DNA of 64,000 nucleotides, taken from the NCBI GenBank assembly GCA_014281115.1, contig JACONQ010000002.1, forward strand, positions 4,402,001 through 4,466,000, in the 5' to 3' direction. Shown here in pieces: positions 46,945 through 58,752 of this stretch. Position numbers and translations under genes: made by a program. This DNA is from Laburnicola sp. R22_1 (lineage: Eukaryota; Ascomycota; Dothideomycetes; Pleosporales; Didymosphaeriaceae). Below the pieces are notes generated by a model that ran no database searches, was not told where the DNA came from, and saw only the letters and a list, made by a program, of their open reading frames with translations. Within the stretch, counting starts at the first letter, position 1. Each line of letters begins with the position of its first letter.

Positions 46945-49900
46945 ATGTCCGTCCTGCTCAATGGGCTGGACATCGATACCGTCTCCGATATGGCGTCCGA
47001 AGGTGCCCCGGATGACCATCGTGCGCGCGAATCACGCCTTAGCCGGGAAAACACAATACCTTCGAACCTTTTGAGAAGAGATAGGTCCGTGTCTTCGACG
47101 CCCAAGATCGAGCACACCATTTCCATGACCGAGAGTTTTATTCTGGACCACCTCAGACATGCTGCGTCTCCGCCGCCTGAGTCCGATGACTCGCACCCGA
47201 CCACCCCTCCAAGAAAAGATGAGCCATTGGCCCCCATTTCGAATTGGGCGCATCTGTCGTACCTCAAAACCCAGCGCAACCAACTGCGGACCGAACTCAA
47301 AGTCCACCAGGTCGCTGGCGAGAAGGCGAAGCACTCCATCTCGTCGCTTCGCCGTCTTGCCTTTCGCATGGCAGTGAGTATCTCCGTGAAGGAGCATCAG
47401 ATCGCTAGCACCGCGCGGAACCTGGCCAGCAGTCGAAAGAAGAGCTACCTGTCCACGCGCGATGCAGAGAAGCGGATCGAGCAGCTCACGAAGAGTCTCA
47501 AAGAAGAAGAGCACCGGAATAAGGATATTCTGGATTGTCTAGAGAAAGCTTCCATGCTGACCCTTCAATGTAAGTGCCCACGCAGCTGCATATATACCGG
47601 CTAACACATGTACTGTAGACTCGGATCCCAAAACTGGAGCTCAGGATCGAGTGCAATCTGGGCAGATATCCCCGCCTCCCACACCGCCGAACCGTATTCC
47701 ACGTGGATCCCGTAATTCGATTGGGACACCCAAGACTCCGACGCGGTCGACTAGCTCGCTATGGGACAGCAATGGATGGGTTTTTACCTCCGAGAGCAGT
47801 AACGCGGCCGAGATACGGACAGCAGACAGCCGATTGATTCGGGCAAAGCAAGAGTCGGACCGAGCGCTTGCAGTCTGTCGAAGCAGAATATTAGAGTTGA
47901 GGGCAGAATGCGCAAGGAGCAGCGATACTGCGAGTCTAATGACGGCGACGCAGACGGGTCTGGAAGAGGAGATCAAGAACCACCAGACGCGCATCGCCAA
48001 CTTGGAACGATCTAGAGCTGCTGTCGAGGAGAATTTGCGCAAGACGAAACTGTTGCTCCAAGAGTCTGCCAAGTCCGAGGAAGAACTACGAGCCAATTTA
48101 CAGGCCAAGAGCGAGGAACTCGAGAAACTAGAGAGTACAGCACGGGACCGGCAAGAAATAATCGAGGCCTCCAGGGAAGAGAAGCTATCGCTCGAAGCGA
48201 AGGTGCAAGATCGCAACGACCAGATTCAGAAGCTGGAGACGTACACGACTGGACTGGAGGAAGAGCTGCACGCTTTGCAGAAGAGGCTCGATGACGCGGG
48301 ACATCGGGAAGAGGATCTTCGGAATCGCCTTGCCGAGAACGAGACCATGCGCGAAACGATGACCACGCAGCTGAATCAAGGTCGGGCAAACCTCACTGCC
48401 CTGGAGAAATCATTAGATTTCTTTCAAAGTCAAGTTACGGAGCACACCAAGAAGATCGAAGTCTCTGGTGGGGTGATTTCATCTCTGCGAGACGACCTCA
48501 AAGAATCTGAAGCGCTGAAGAGACATACCGAGGCTGCGCTATCAATAGCTCAAGGGTCTTTGGCCGATTTAGAATCGAGCCTCCGTTCAGCAAAAGAGAC
48601 GAACCATGACTTGCGATCCGAGTTGGACGCGACCGTTTTGGTAAGAAGAAAACTAGAGGAGGAGCTGCACGCTGCAAAAGCGCAATTGTCGAGTGAAATC
48701 GATGAGAAGGAGAAGCTGCAGTCTGAGTTGGAAGCCCTGCGAACATCCCGAACCAGCCTGGAGATCGATCTTGAAGCCGCCCGAGGAAAACTTCAAACAC
48801 TTGAAGAGGCAGACACGCAAGCGCAGAAAGAGCTACAGTCGTTGAGAGACGCGAAAACCGCAGTCGAAGCCGATCTCGAAACCGCCCACGAACATTCCGA
48901 CGACTTGCAGAGGGAAATGAACATCCGCAATGACAAACTCGCGTCGTTGCAGGCATTCACCGCGGATGTCGAGCTACAGCTACGTGACGCCGAACAAACG
49001 AGCGCGTCTCTGAAGACACAGCTACAAGAGTCTAAGCAGCTTGAGAACGCGTTAGAAACACAGCTGGAAGAGTCTCGGCGGTCAAAATCGGAGATAGAGA
49101 AACGTCTCGATGACGTGCTCAGTTCGAAAGCGAGACTTGAGCGTGAGCTAGATGCCAAGCAGTCTCGACTCGATCACGTAGAGTCGGAATCGGCCGGCTT
49201 GCAATCGCAACTGTCACAGCTGAAGGAGGATGTGGAACAAAGTGGACGTTCGAAGACGGAGCTTGGGCAGCGCTTGGCCGACGCCCAATCTGAAATCCAG
49301 GCTCTCAGGACCAAACAGTCGACACTACAGGAGAGTCTCGCACTCAACCAGAAGTCCAAATCCGACGTGGAAGAGCGTATCGGTGTGCTTCAGGCTGAAG
49401 CGGACACTTTGAACAACCACATCTCCGAATTGCAGGGCAAAGTCCACGAGAGTGATGCTTCCAAGGCGGAAGTGGAGAAGAGCCTCCAAGAAGCGTTGCA
49501 GGCCGCCGAGAATATGAAGAGCGAGCTGGCTAGCACCAAGCACGAGTCGGAAGAGCGCATTAATCTACTCCAAACTGAAGCTGTGGCTCTGAACACTCGG
49601 GTGTCTGAACTGCAGGCCAAAGCGCGCGACAGCGATGCTTCCAAGGCCGATGTCGAGAAGAGCTTGCAAGAAGCAATGCAAGCTTCCGACGACCTGAAGC
49701 GCGAGCTCGGGAACTTTCAGGAGCGACTAACAACCGGCGATGAAGAACACCACAGTCTGCTATCGAAACTCTCAAGCCTGGAAGCGAACATCTCCCTCGT
49801 TCAGACCTCGAAAGAGGGTGTTGAACAGCAGCTGAAAGATGCACAGGAGTTGTACGGCAAGCTAGAGAGAAAGGTTGACTCGCTGCACGAGCAGCTGCAT

Positions 49901-52736
49901 ACGGTGACTTCCGAACGCGACGAGGTGGAATGGAAGCTCACTTCAGCCAAGGAAGAGCTATCGGACCTGCGCGAGTCGAGCGCTGATCTTAAAGAGCGCT
50001 TAGCCAACGAGATACGATCAAACACAGATTTGGATGAGGAACTTTGGTCGACTAGGTCCAAGTTGAACGTGTTTGAGATGGAGAATGAGACCCTCAATGA
50101 GCGCCTCTCTGACAACGCCAAGCAGTTGGAAGACTTGCAGCTTGCCAAAGATGACGCCGAGGAACGGCTTGAAAATGTCTCTACCGCTAAGGCAAGTCTC
50201 GAAGAAGAGCTTGAATCCACGCGGAAACTCGTCAAGAAATCGGGCGTCGACACTAGAGCCCTTAATCTTCGCATTGCAAACACCGACAAAGAGTTCGAGG
50301 CGCTTTGCGCTTCAAAAGCTGAGATCGAGGAACAGCTTCGCGTGGTGTCGAAATCGAAAGACGAGATCGAAGAGGAGTTGAGGGGGGCTCGCTCCCGTTT
50401 GTCGGTGTTCGAAGTCGATACATGCGCTCTGCAGGCCCAGATCTCAGAGGCGAACAAGGATCGCGACGTTCTGCGTGACACCAAGGTGGGCCTGGAGGAA
50501 CGCTTCAGCGTAGTGACTGGCGAAAACGGCAAGCTTCAGAAAGAGCTTGAGGTCGTGCGCTCAGAACTTCACGGCAAGGAGTCCGAGGGTCTCGCTATGA
50601 GTTCTAAGATGTCGGAAACAGCCAAAGAACTCGATGACCTCCGCAGTGCTAAGCGTGATGTTGAGACGCGGATCAACGCAGTGAATGGGACGAATAGCGA
50701 GCTTGAACGAGAACTCGAGGCAGTTCGCTCGCAGCTACAAGGGAAAGAATCCGAGAGCTTCGCCATGGTATCCCGAATATCGGAAGCCGACAAGGAGCTT
50801 GAAGCACTGAAACAGACGAACAACAAGCTTGACGCTTCGGAGAAAGACTTGCTGCGTCGACTCGAGGCCGCGGAAGAGGAGCTACAGTCTGCTAGGGCTG
50901 CCAACAGTCATCTAGAAGCCTTCTTAGAGCAGGTCGAACAGGGGATGCTAAAGGCAGAGGTAGCTGTTACGGATAGCGAAAAGCGCCTCGATGAGTTTGT
51001 TGCCCAGTCTGAAGAAAAGCTTAGCGCGGCCACGGCGACCAAGCTCAAATACAAGCGCAGGCTCACGGCTAGGAACAAAGAGTTGGAGATCCTCCTCAAC
51101 GAGAACTCGGAGCTGCATCACCACGTCAGTAACCAGTCTCGAGAGTTGGAGTCGCTCGCGACTGGCGAACACAAGCTTATGACGGAGCTTCAAGACAAGA
51201 ACAGGAGGATTCATGAACTTGAGTGGAGTCACGAGCAACGGCTTCAGGTCGAGCGCACGAGCAAGGACGGCCAACTTGAAGAGCTTGGACAGATTCAGTT
51301 CCGGAGCAATAGCACCGAGGAGGAGGGGCTTCACAAGAGAGACTCGGCGTGGTCAGGCCTGAAGCAAGAACAGGACGGCAGACTCCAGTCGGAACTTCGT
51401 GCCAAGGATGCTAGATTGGCCAACATGCAGAGGGACAACGACGAGTTCGCCGCGTCGCTCGCTACCGTGGAGGCCGAACTATGCGAATTGAAGAGGAGCA
51501 AGGAGGATTTCGAGCAGCTCGTCGAAACGCTGCAGGCTAAGATCCGGCAGATGGAGGCCGCAGAAGAGGCACACGGCCTACAAGAGCTGGAGGGAAGCCC
51601 TGTCTCTGTCTGGGCAGACGCACAGAGCCACCAGGGAGACGCGGAAGCGGAAGCAGGGCCCTCCACACCGATACCGCCGCAACGCACGTTAAGCGCTACA
51701 CTCGAGAGCGAGAGCGAGAGCAAGCCCAGCCCCAGCCCTTCACGGGACAGGCCGCTCCCCACCGTTGAGATGGCCCACCAGGGTCGATCCATCCGATCCA
51801 GCACCGCTCCTCCCGAGGATCATGACCGTGACTCCTGGGTGCGAGAAGTCGAGCGCGTGCGTTTACTCCGCAACGAGACTGCCAACCAGCTCCTGGGTGT
51901 GAAGAGGGTGAAGAGCGATCTCAAGAAGTCGCTGAGGGAGAGCGAGGCGCAGCTCCATGAGTTGGAGCGGAGTGGGGGGAGTGTGTACGTTTTCCCTTTG
52001 CTTTCCTTTCTTTTCCACACCCATCTATCCTGTATTTTTTACTAACACGCCGCACAGCAGACGTCCCCGCGTCCTCCACAAACGCACATCCCCTTCTGTG
52101 CACGCCCTCGCGCTACCGCGCGACCGAGACAGAGACAGAGACTCGCAACCCCCAACATCATCATCATCGCCCATTCCGCGTCCCGCAACTGCTGGCTTCC
52201 TCTCCACCACAAATACAAATCCAAACAGACACTCGTCATACCAGCACAACCCACTCTACCAAGACCCTATCCATGTCCATACTCGCAATGCCATCGGAAA
52301 CGGAACCCCAGAGATGCACACACGGCCTACGCCACCTCGTCCTGCGACGGCGAGTCCTGCGTTGGGTATCGAGGGTAGCAGTAGGCGGTGGGCTTCGTTG
52401 GGGAGAGGAAGGTCGAGCGAGAAGTCAGGATCGCGGCCTCAGTCGGCGGCGTGGCGGCCGGGGACGGGGAGGAGTTTGGGGTTGGGGAGGTGGAGGGGTG
52501 AGGAGGGGGAGGGGGTGGATGAGTTGGGGAGGAATAGGGAGGGGGAGAGGGAGAGGCCGAGGACTATGGCGGGGTTGGGGCTGGGGTTGGGGTTTGGGGC
52601 TGGGGAGAGGGAGAGGGAAAGAGAGAGGGGTGCGGAGAGGGATAAGGAGAGGAAGTGGAGGGAGAAGTGGAGTGTGGGGATTAGGAGGCTTTTTCATGCT
52701 CGTGGGAGGGGGAGAGAGAGGGAGAGGGGGGAGTAG
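46945..52736 (+). CDS. Large coiled-coil protein (1,889 residues)
   Basis: Three exons (46945-47569, 47619-51984, 52058-52736) join in frame. The N-terminal about 110 residues are polar with Ser/Pro. A first coiled-coil block covers about 110-205. A Ser/Thr-Pro linker follows (ISPPPTPPNRIPRG, IGTPKTPTRST). Nearly continuous heptad sequence then fills residues 260-1,530. Within it, adjacent segments are internal duplications: ISELQGKVHESDASKAEVEK beside VSELQAKARDSDASKADVEK, and LHGKESEGLAMSSKMSE beside LQGKESESFAMVSRISE. The C-terminus is disordered, ending in a Gly/Arg/Glu-rich tract of RERERERG type. The architecture suits a long tether or scaffold (golgin, spindle-pole, septal or nucleoporin-like). 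Coiled-coil similarity cannot decide among these, and I do not assign a role. Confidence 0.85.
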
Positions 52737-52953
52737 GAAGGTGGTGAGGTGGTGAGGACTTGGGGTTGGTGCTTGGTGCGTGTGTTGGTTGGGCATGGCG
52801 TATTCTTAGTCCATATTAACGTTACCGTTGCATATATCTACTACTACTACTACTACTACTACTTGTGTTATTTCCTATTGTCCGCTTTCTGCGTCATTGT
52901 TGTTGTTATAGTATACCTCTTATTTGTTGCGGTTGTTGCGGTTTGTTAGAATG
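52737..52953. repeat. (CTA)n repeat in the spacer of convergent genes
   Basis: The spacer between the coiled-coil gene and the arrestin-like gene holds about eight CTA triplets at 52838-52863 in T-rich DNA. Confidence 0.75.
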
Positions 52954-54974
52954 CTATCCTTCCTTCCTTCCATAGACTAGATGAATTGATTGATTGATTC
53001 TCCTGAAACGCCGTACGTACGTATTGGGGTATATATATATATATATAGCAGTAACCACACAGGTCGCGCGCGCATGCATGCATCCACGAGGAGCACGCCC
53101 TCCCTCCCTCCCTCTTCTCCCATTCACCTGCCATCTCCATCTCCATCTCCCCTCAAGCCTCCACGCACGCTCCACCTCACGCCCCCCACCCCCAGCCACA
53201 AGCGCCACATACTCGGGCGGCAAATCCCCCACCCCAGCCTCCATGGCCATGGCCATGCCCTGCCCCATCCCTTGTCCTTGTTCCCTCTCCACCCCCCTCC
53301 CCCTCCCCCTCGCAACCTCCTCGCCCCTCACCCTCGCATTCTCCCTCCCCTCCATACTCCCCTCCGCACACACCTGCAGCGGCACCTTCAGCGCAAGCGC
53401 CACATCGCCGACGCCGAGGCCTCCCGGCGCGTGCACGGATAAGTGCATACTCAGGGCGTAGACGCGCGAAACGAGGCACGAGTGGAAGGTAGGGAGGAAG
53501 TTTTTGGTCGGGGGCAGGGCGATGGGGACGAGGATGGCGGCCGTGTAGAAGGCGGTGGCGGGTTTGTAGGCGCTTGTGGGGCGGGGGATGTCCTGGGGTG
53601 GGTAGGATGGGGTGGACGTGGATGCGGAGGAGGTGGTGGTGGTGGAGCAGTCTGAGATGGCGGAGTCGCGGCGGGAGGGGTCGGAGGGCGTGGAGGGGGG
53701 GTTCGCCGAGGGGTGTGAGGGGTGGGGTTGCTTCACCCATGTGGCGGAGGTGCCGATGCACATGGTGCTTATGGGGACGGATTCGGTGAAGACGCCTTGG
53801 GTGGTGTCGTAGCCGAGGTTTTCGCGCGAGGGGAAGTTGTGTCGGGGCGCCGAGGCGTAGAAGGTGGAGACTTTGATGGTGGTTTTGAGGGAGCCTAGTT
53901 TGGGGGGGAGGGTGGTTGCTTGGGCGGGGTCGAAGCGGAGGAGGACTTTGGCGAGCGTGGTTATGGGTTTGGCGGGGATGGTGCGGGCGCCGGGGATGGT
54001 GAGGGGCGGGGGTTGGGCGGCCGAGGCGGACAGCGTGCCGGCTTTGCCTTTGAAGAGGCCTTTTTTGATGGGCCGTTCGAGGTGGGGACGGTATTCTTTG
54101 GTGTCGTCGGTGGGGAGGGGGGGCTGTTCTTCGAAGGCGGGCTTGACGCGCACTTTTCTTGTCTTCTGGGCTAGGAGAGTGGTCTTGCCTTCTCCGTCGT
54201 GCAATTGCATTATCCGCACTTTGATTCCGTAGGAGATCTTCGCCATCTCGGGGGCCATGTCGTCGAGCAGTGTGCTGCCGAAGCCAGACAGCTCGGCATC
54301 TCCCATGCTGGGCGGGAGCATCAGGTGCGTCTCTCGGACGTAGTCTGAAGCGACAGCGTGAGGACTGTAGGGGTTAGGGTTAGTCAAGATGCACCATGAT
54401 TTAGATAGGCGCACTTACCATGATCTTGGCAGAAGCTGAGCAGGGACGGCGAAGACAAACGGGAAGGTGTACTTCTTCCCTGCTCGGAGTATGCGCGGCG
54501 AAGGAAACTCTTCTAGGCCGATGGGTTGTTTCATGGTCAAAAACTTGTGCGCGGCTTCAGTACGGCCACTCATCGAGGGACTGGTCGAGAGTCTTTCTAC
54601 GAACACGGAGGCCGTGCCTGTACCATGATTAGCGACCATCCTGTTTCTTTTGAAGACTACTCACCGGTAAAGGCGATTTCTATGTCTTCGAACCTCGTAT
54701 CGTGCGGCGCGGTGATGTGCGCCTTCCCTTCGCTGAACAAAGTCAGTATATCCCGTGGACATTGAGAGCGGGTGACATACATGGTGTCCATGGTCGAATA
54801 GCTGGTGACAAAGCGGCTGGCATGCTGGCTTTCGTCGAGCTCAATCTCGATGGTAGGCTGTCCATGGTGGGCAATCTGCAGCATGCGATACTGTAAATGG
54901 TTCCCCAATGCGTGCATGGCACTCGAGTTCGAGACGACAGAAGCGCGCTGCGAGGGCGCTGAGGTGGCTGGCAT
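52954..54974 (-). CDS. Arrestin-like protein with PY motif (probable ubiquitin-ligase adaptor)
   Basis: Four exons (54974-54781, 54732-54665, 54617-54419, 54364-52954) give up to 623 residues. The arrestin N-domain is clear: TIEIELDES, EGKAHITAPHDTRFEDIEI, FTGTASVFVERL, RILRAGKKYTFPFVFAVPAQ, RETHLMLPPS and YGIKVRIMQ. The C-domain follows with an inserted Ser/Thr/Pro linker near residues 390-430. LPPEY at about 535-539 is a PY motif. In fungal arrestin-related adaptors such motifs bind WW domains of the Rsp5/HulA ubiquitin ligase to direct endocytosis of plasma-membrane transporters. The first intron (54780-54733, 48 nt, GTATGT donor, CTGAC branch site) is a multiple of three and open if unspliced. 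The last about 75 residues cross (AT)n and repeat DNA and look unlike protein, so the true C-terminus may be shorter or spliced. Confidence 0.82.
53030..53047. repeat. (AT)n microsatellite
   Basis: Nine AT dinucleotides inside the doubtful C-terminal end of the arrestin-like reading, which translate as YIYIYI-like residues. Confidence 0.85.
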
Positions 54975-55284
54975 GCTTGCGCCCGGAATGTCGCGAACAA
55001 AGAAAGCCTAAGTCGGCAAGTCCCGTATCTCAGCCGTCGCAGCTACTCGTCGAAAGCGGAGGAGACGTGTCTAGGCTCCTGACAAAGAGTGGAGGCCGTG
55101 AAGGCGGCTAGAGTGGCAGGCGTGGGGGCGCAGTGGACAGAGAGTGAATGCGCAGGCGGAAAACAAGGCGCGCAGGCGGTCTTATAGCTACATGATTCCT
55201 CATTCGAGTCATCCAGCACGCGCCGACGTGCATTGGAGGCGAGAAAGATGGCGTTGGCGTTCGGCACGCACCCACCAGCCGGGC
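54975..55284. other. Promoter region of the arrestin-like gene
   Basis: 310 bp upstream of the arrestin-like start, ending at the TIR element. No gene seen. Confidence 0.4.
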
Positions 55285-55672
55285 GAGACTGCATAGCACG
55301 CATTAATCTGCTGCGCAGCACGCATTCCTACCTATATATAGCTAAGGCTTAAAGAATAGCTTACTTACCTAAGTTTATATATATAATATATATTTATACT
55401 TTATTTCTAATTACTTACTAAGTTCTTATACTATTTTTAGTATTATTGCTATTTAGTATTATTACTATATAGTCTTTACTTAATATAATCTACGCATATA
55501 TTTTAACACCTTTTATTATTAGCAGTAGTGCTATATAATTATATAATAAGTATAATAATAATAATATTTTATATATAAATCCTACCTAGTAGGGCATTTT
55601 TAAGATTTAACTATATATAGTTAGGAATGCGTGCTGCGCAGTACTAGTAGATGGATGCGTGCCATGCAGTCT
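55285..55672. mobile_element. AT-rich MITE-like element with long terminal inverted repeats
   Basis: Left end CTGCGCAGCACGCATTCCTA (55311 onward), continuing CCTATATATAGCTAAGGCTT, is mirrored at the right end. On the other strand from 55641 that end reads CTGCGCAGCACGCATTCCTA, then ACTATATATAGTTAAATCTT. About 43 bp of each arm match with few changes. Outside them GAGACTGCAT[A/G]GCACGCAT is also inverted (55285 onward and up to 55672), with a short indel between the two parts. The interior (about 55,355-55,600) is almost pure AT with no reading frame. Size near 330-390 bp, long TIRs and no coding capacity fit a non-autonomous DNA transposon. A target-site duplication is not obvious. Confidence 0.75.
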
Positions 55673-57708
55673 CACCCCACCAGCCAGCCGGCGGGAAACA
55701 GCGACCCACACCCACGCCCTTTCCCCGCTGCTGTCCATTTGCCTTGGCAGACGTATCCCGCACGCCAAACCGCATCCACCTGGCTGGAATGCGTGAATTT
55801 GGTGAAGATGGGCTAGCAGAGTACAAGGAGAAGGTTAAAAAAACGTAGGGAAACTATCCAGACCAAAGCATATCACATCTTCACCCATTCTCTGCCCCAA
55901 GCCGTTCCTCACGCTGCATCTTGGCTACCACCAATCAGCGTCTTGGAGGCGCGCTTCGAGCGCTACGGCAAAGCAACCCCACAAAGCAAGAAGGTTACTT
56001 TCCGTATGGAAACGAGCTCGAAACCTTGAAAGATACTGACTCACGCGTCTCCATGTTGTCTCTAGCCATGAAGATATCTGTAATGGGAGCTGCAGTTCAA
56101 GTTCAAGGGCGTATGTATGCGCATGCGGTAATCAAGGGCGCAGGTCGGATTATTCACCGAGTGGAGACGGGACGAATTGACTAACCACAAAGGCGTTAGC
56201 GCCGATATTGCTAGTGGATGAATGCCATCAGTGTCCAAAGCGGCGTAGGTCTCGAACCCAGCGCTGGTGAATTCCGATATGGCAATTGAAAGGGCATTCG
56301 GAATCAGCTACACGGCATTCAACACAGCGCAATCGCCGATAATTATGGGTTTTTTTCCGATAGGGCAAGATGGATCAAGGTGCCTAACTTCATAACTGAG
56401 TGGCACTACCTAACCTAACAGCAAGCGACGCGCGAAACTCAAAACACGTCTAGCTGGCAAAACATGCACATATGTAAGCTGCACGTGGGGCCAGGCTGGA
56501 CCTCATACTACTGCAACACTACCACGGCACGACCTCTAGTTCACGCGTCTTCGTGTTCTCGCATTGGCGTCGCATCACATGAAAACCACACTCCCGGTCC
56601 AGCTTTCTATTGTTAGCTCTCGAGCTGGATTACGAAATGCGTTCATGGCCTGCATACACGTACGCGCATACTGCGTATCCACTTTCTGTATATCCGCGGC
56701 CGTCGTCGGTGACAGTTTAACGGATGTAGTTTGTAAGCTGAGAAAACCCCGATAGGAGGAAGCTTGTAAAGGCGCATTGGAAGCTGTTTTGTGTAGACGA
56801 TTCAAAGAGAAAACTTGGCGCACTTTCGGTACGTTGTATGATGCTGCGGGGGAACGCACTACCTTGGAAGGTAGGTAGGGTTGCTGGAAAACGGAGCGAG
56901 TTTGGTAGTAGAATGTCCTTTGATCATAGAACAAATTCTGTAGTTGGTAGAACAGTACAAGGGTAATGGCTGGCTGGCTCGATGGATTTCGAATTCGTGT
57001 GTTGAAAGGCCGGTGAGAGTAAGATGCTGCTGTTTTAGAAATATAAACATTGAACTCGGGACAACGGTGAGCATGTTATCTTTGGGTAGCCCTGGAGGCG
57101 ACGGCTAACAGTACCTAGGGTGCATATGTATAGGCCAGTTGGACTTTCATTGATACAAGTCACTAATCAAAAACAAATTGAAAGACGCTCTGTTAGTGTA
57201 TAAAGCTAGATACAAATGGCGGCGAAATGCGTCTATTTGTTCAGGGGCATGCGACATGAATACTTTCAGATATTACCCCTTTGCGCATGCTTCTTCCCGT
57301 GGTCCATGCTGTGAATGCTTGCTTGGGGCGGGATACGCCGAAAGAAACAGCTGGAGGAGCGAACGGTTATGCGTGATAGGTGTGCTAGCTTTTGCGTGTG
57401 CCGTGTTGCATAAAGGATGGTCAGCTAGCGTCACAATCCGTTTTTTTGATTCAATGTGCACCACAACATTCACTCTTCTAAGCCGATATATAAACATAAA
57501 CTCTTATCGTGCGTCCCACTTCATTCACCATCCCTCTCTCCAAAAACCATCGTTCGGATTCCAACGCCCCCACAGCGCCTCGTAACTCCAATAGACAACG
57601 ACCCCCAATCTCCCTACAGCGTTCTGAAAGCTCCTATAGACGAAACCAGACGAAACTACACCAACTCACCCACCCACCACCCCCCAAATCTATCCTCAAG
57701 CCCCAACA
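55673..57708. other. Intergenic region
   Basis: 2 kb with only short frames of no family character, plus one copy of the dispersed motif near 56.8 kb. The minus-strand 119-codon frame (56575-56934) has no recognisable domain. Confidence 0.45.
56812..56842 (-). repeat. Copy of the dispersed motif
   Basis: Plus-strand text CTTGGCGCACTTTCGGTACG, then TTGTATGATGC, aligns with CTTCGCGCACTCTCGGTACA at 3.17 kb. Similarity continues into the preceding AAAGAGAAAACTT. Confidence 0.5.
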
Positions 57709-58146
57709 ATGGAATTCAAGAAATGGACCTCCACCCCGAAATGGACCTGCCCCGTCGAAGACTGCGAACACGTCAACGACCTCTACCTCCTCCCCAAGCT
57801 CCCCGACTTCCCCGACCTCCCCTACTATCCGGATGAAGACTCCGACGAAGACGCGGACTACGACGCCGACGAACCCACCGAAAAAGACATCCATGCATAC
57901 GCCGCCGCATACGCGGACGCAGAGCCCCAATGCGCGCACTGCGGTTCCACGCCCACACCAGAAGAACTCATAAACGCGATGCATGTATTGCGATGCAGGC
58001 ACTGTAATACGACGTTCCCGAAGGCACTGGAAGGCGTGGAAGAGAGTGAGTGCCCGTACTGCGATATATCGCCTACGGAGGAGGAGTTGGAGAGGGGGGA
58101 GGAGAGGGGGAGGAAGGGTGGGGGGTGTGGGGGTGGTGTTATGTAG
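57709..58146 (+). CDS. Small Cys-rich protein with four C-x2-C-type pairs (hypothetical)
   Basis: A single exon of 145 residues. WTCPVEDCEHVN near the N-terminus is followed by an acidic stretch (DEDSDEDADYDADE) and then CAHCGSTPT, CRHCNTTF and CPYCDISP. This is the spacing of zinc ribbons and knuckles, and TPTPEELINA and SPTEEELERG after two of the pairs look like a repeated unit. The tail is Gly/Arg-rich. The opening KWTC is shared with the protein at 58753. Small proteins of this kind are common orphans in Dothideomycetes; role unknown. A zinc-binding function is inferred from cysteine spacing only. Confidence 0.65.
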   Translation: MEFKKWTSTPKWTCPVEDCEHVNDLYLLPKLPDFPDLPYYPDEDSDEDADYDADEPTEKDIHAYAAAYADAEPQCAHCGSTPTPEELINAMHVLRCRHCNTTFPKALEGVEESECPYCDISPTEEELERGEERGRKGGGCGGGVM

Positions 58147-58752
58147 GGGAGGTTGTGTGTAGGAGGGAGTTGATATTAACTTTTAGTTATTTTGTCAGGT
58201 TGTATTTATCGCATAGTTGTAAATTTTATGAATAATTACGGCTCACTGGCTTTTTAATGGTTTATTATACTTTGCATTGCATGTTCGTTGCGACTATTTA
58301 TGCTTTTTCTTTTTTACTAATATCTGTTGAAGATTCAGTTGACTATAAATAGATATACGCACGTGATTGCTCTTTCTTAAACTATACCATTTACTTTCTT
58401 ACACAGCAAACATCGCACAAACTCAAATATGCATCCCCTCTACCACGTAAACCCCAGCATCACATCACTCTCCTACTCCACTCCACCCTCCGCTATTCAT
58501 TCACACTGTCAAAAACGTGAAGTTCCAATCAGACCTACATATATACAAACCATACCACTAAACCGCACCACCCCTCTTCCCCCTCCACCAGCAACCACCT
58601 CCCAAAATCCCAATACGAACACCGCGCCCCCCTCCAAGTCTAACAGACGAAAAATCCATCACACCACCGTTCGAAGAACATACGACAACACACCAACCCA
58701 CCGCCCCTCCCACGCCTCCAGCTTCCGTGGCACGACAACCCGCCAACCCACC
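58147..58752. other. Spacer between the two Cys-rich genes
   Basis: AT-rich in the first half (58,180-58,400), then C/A-rich just before the next start codon. No feature beyond that. Confidence 0.45.
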
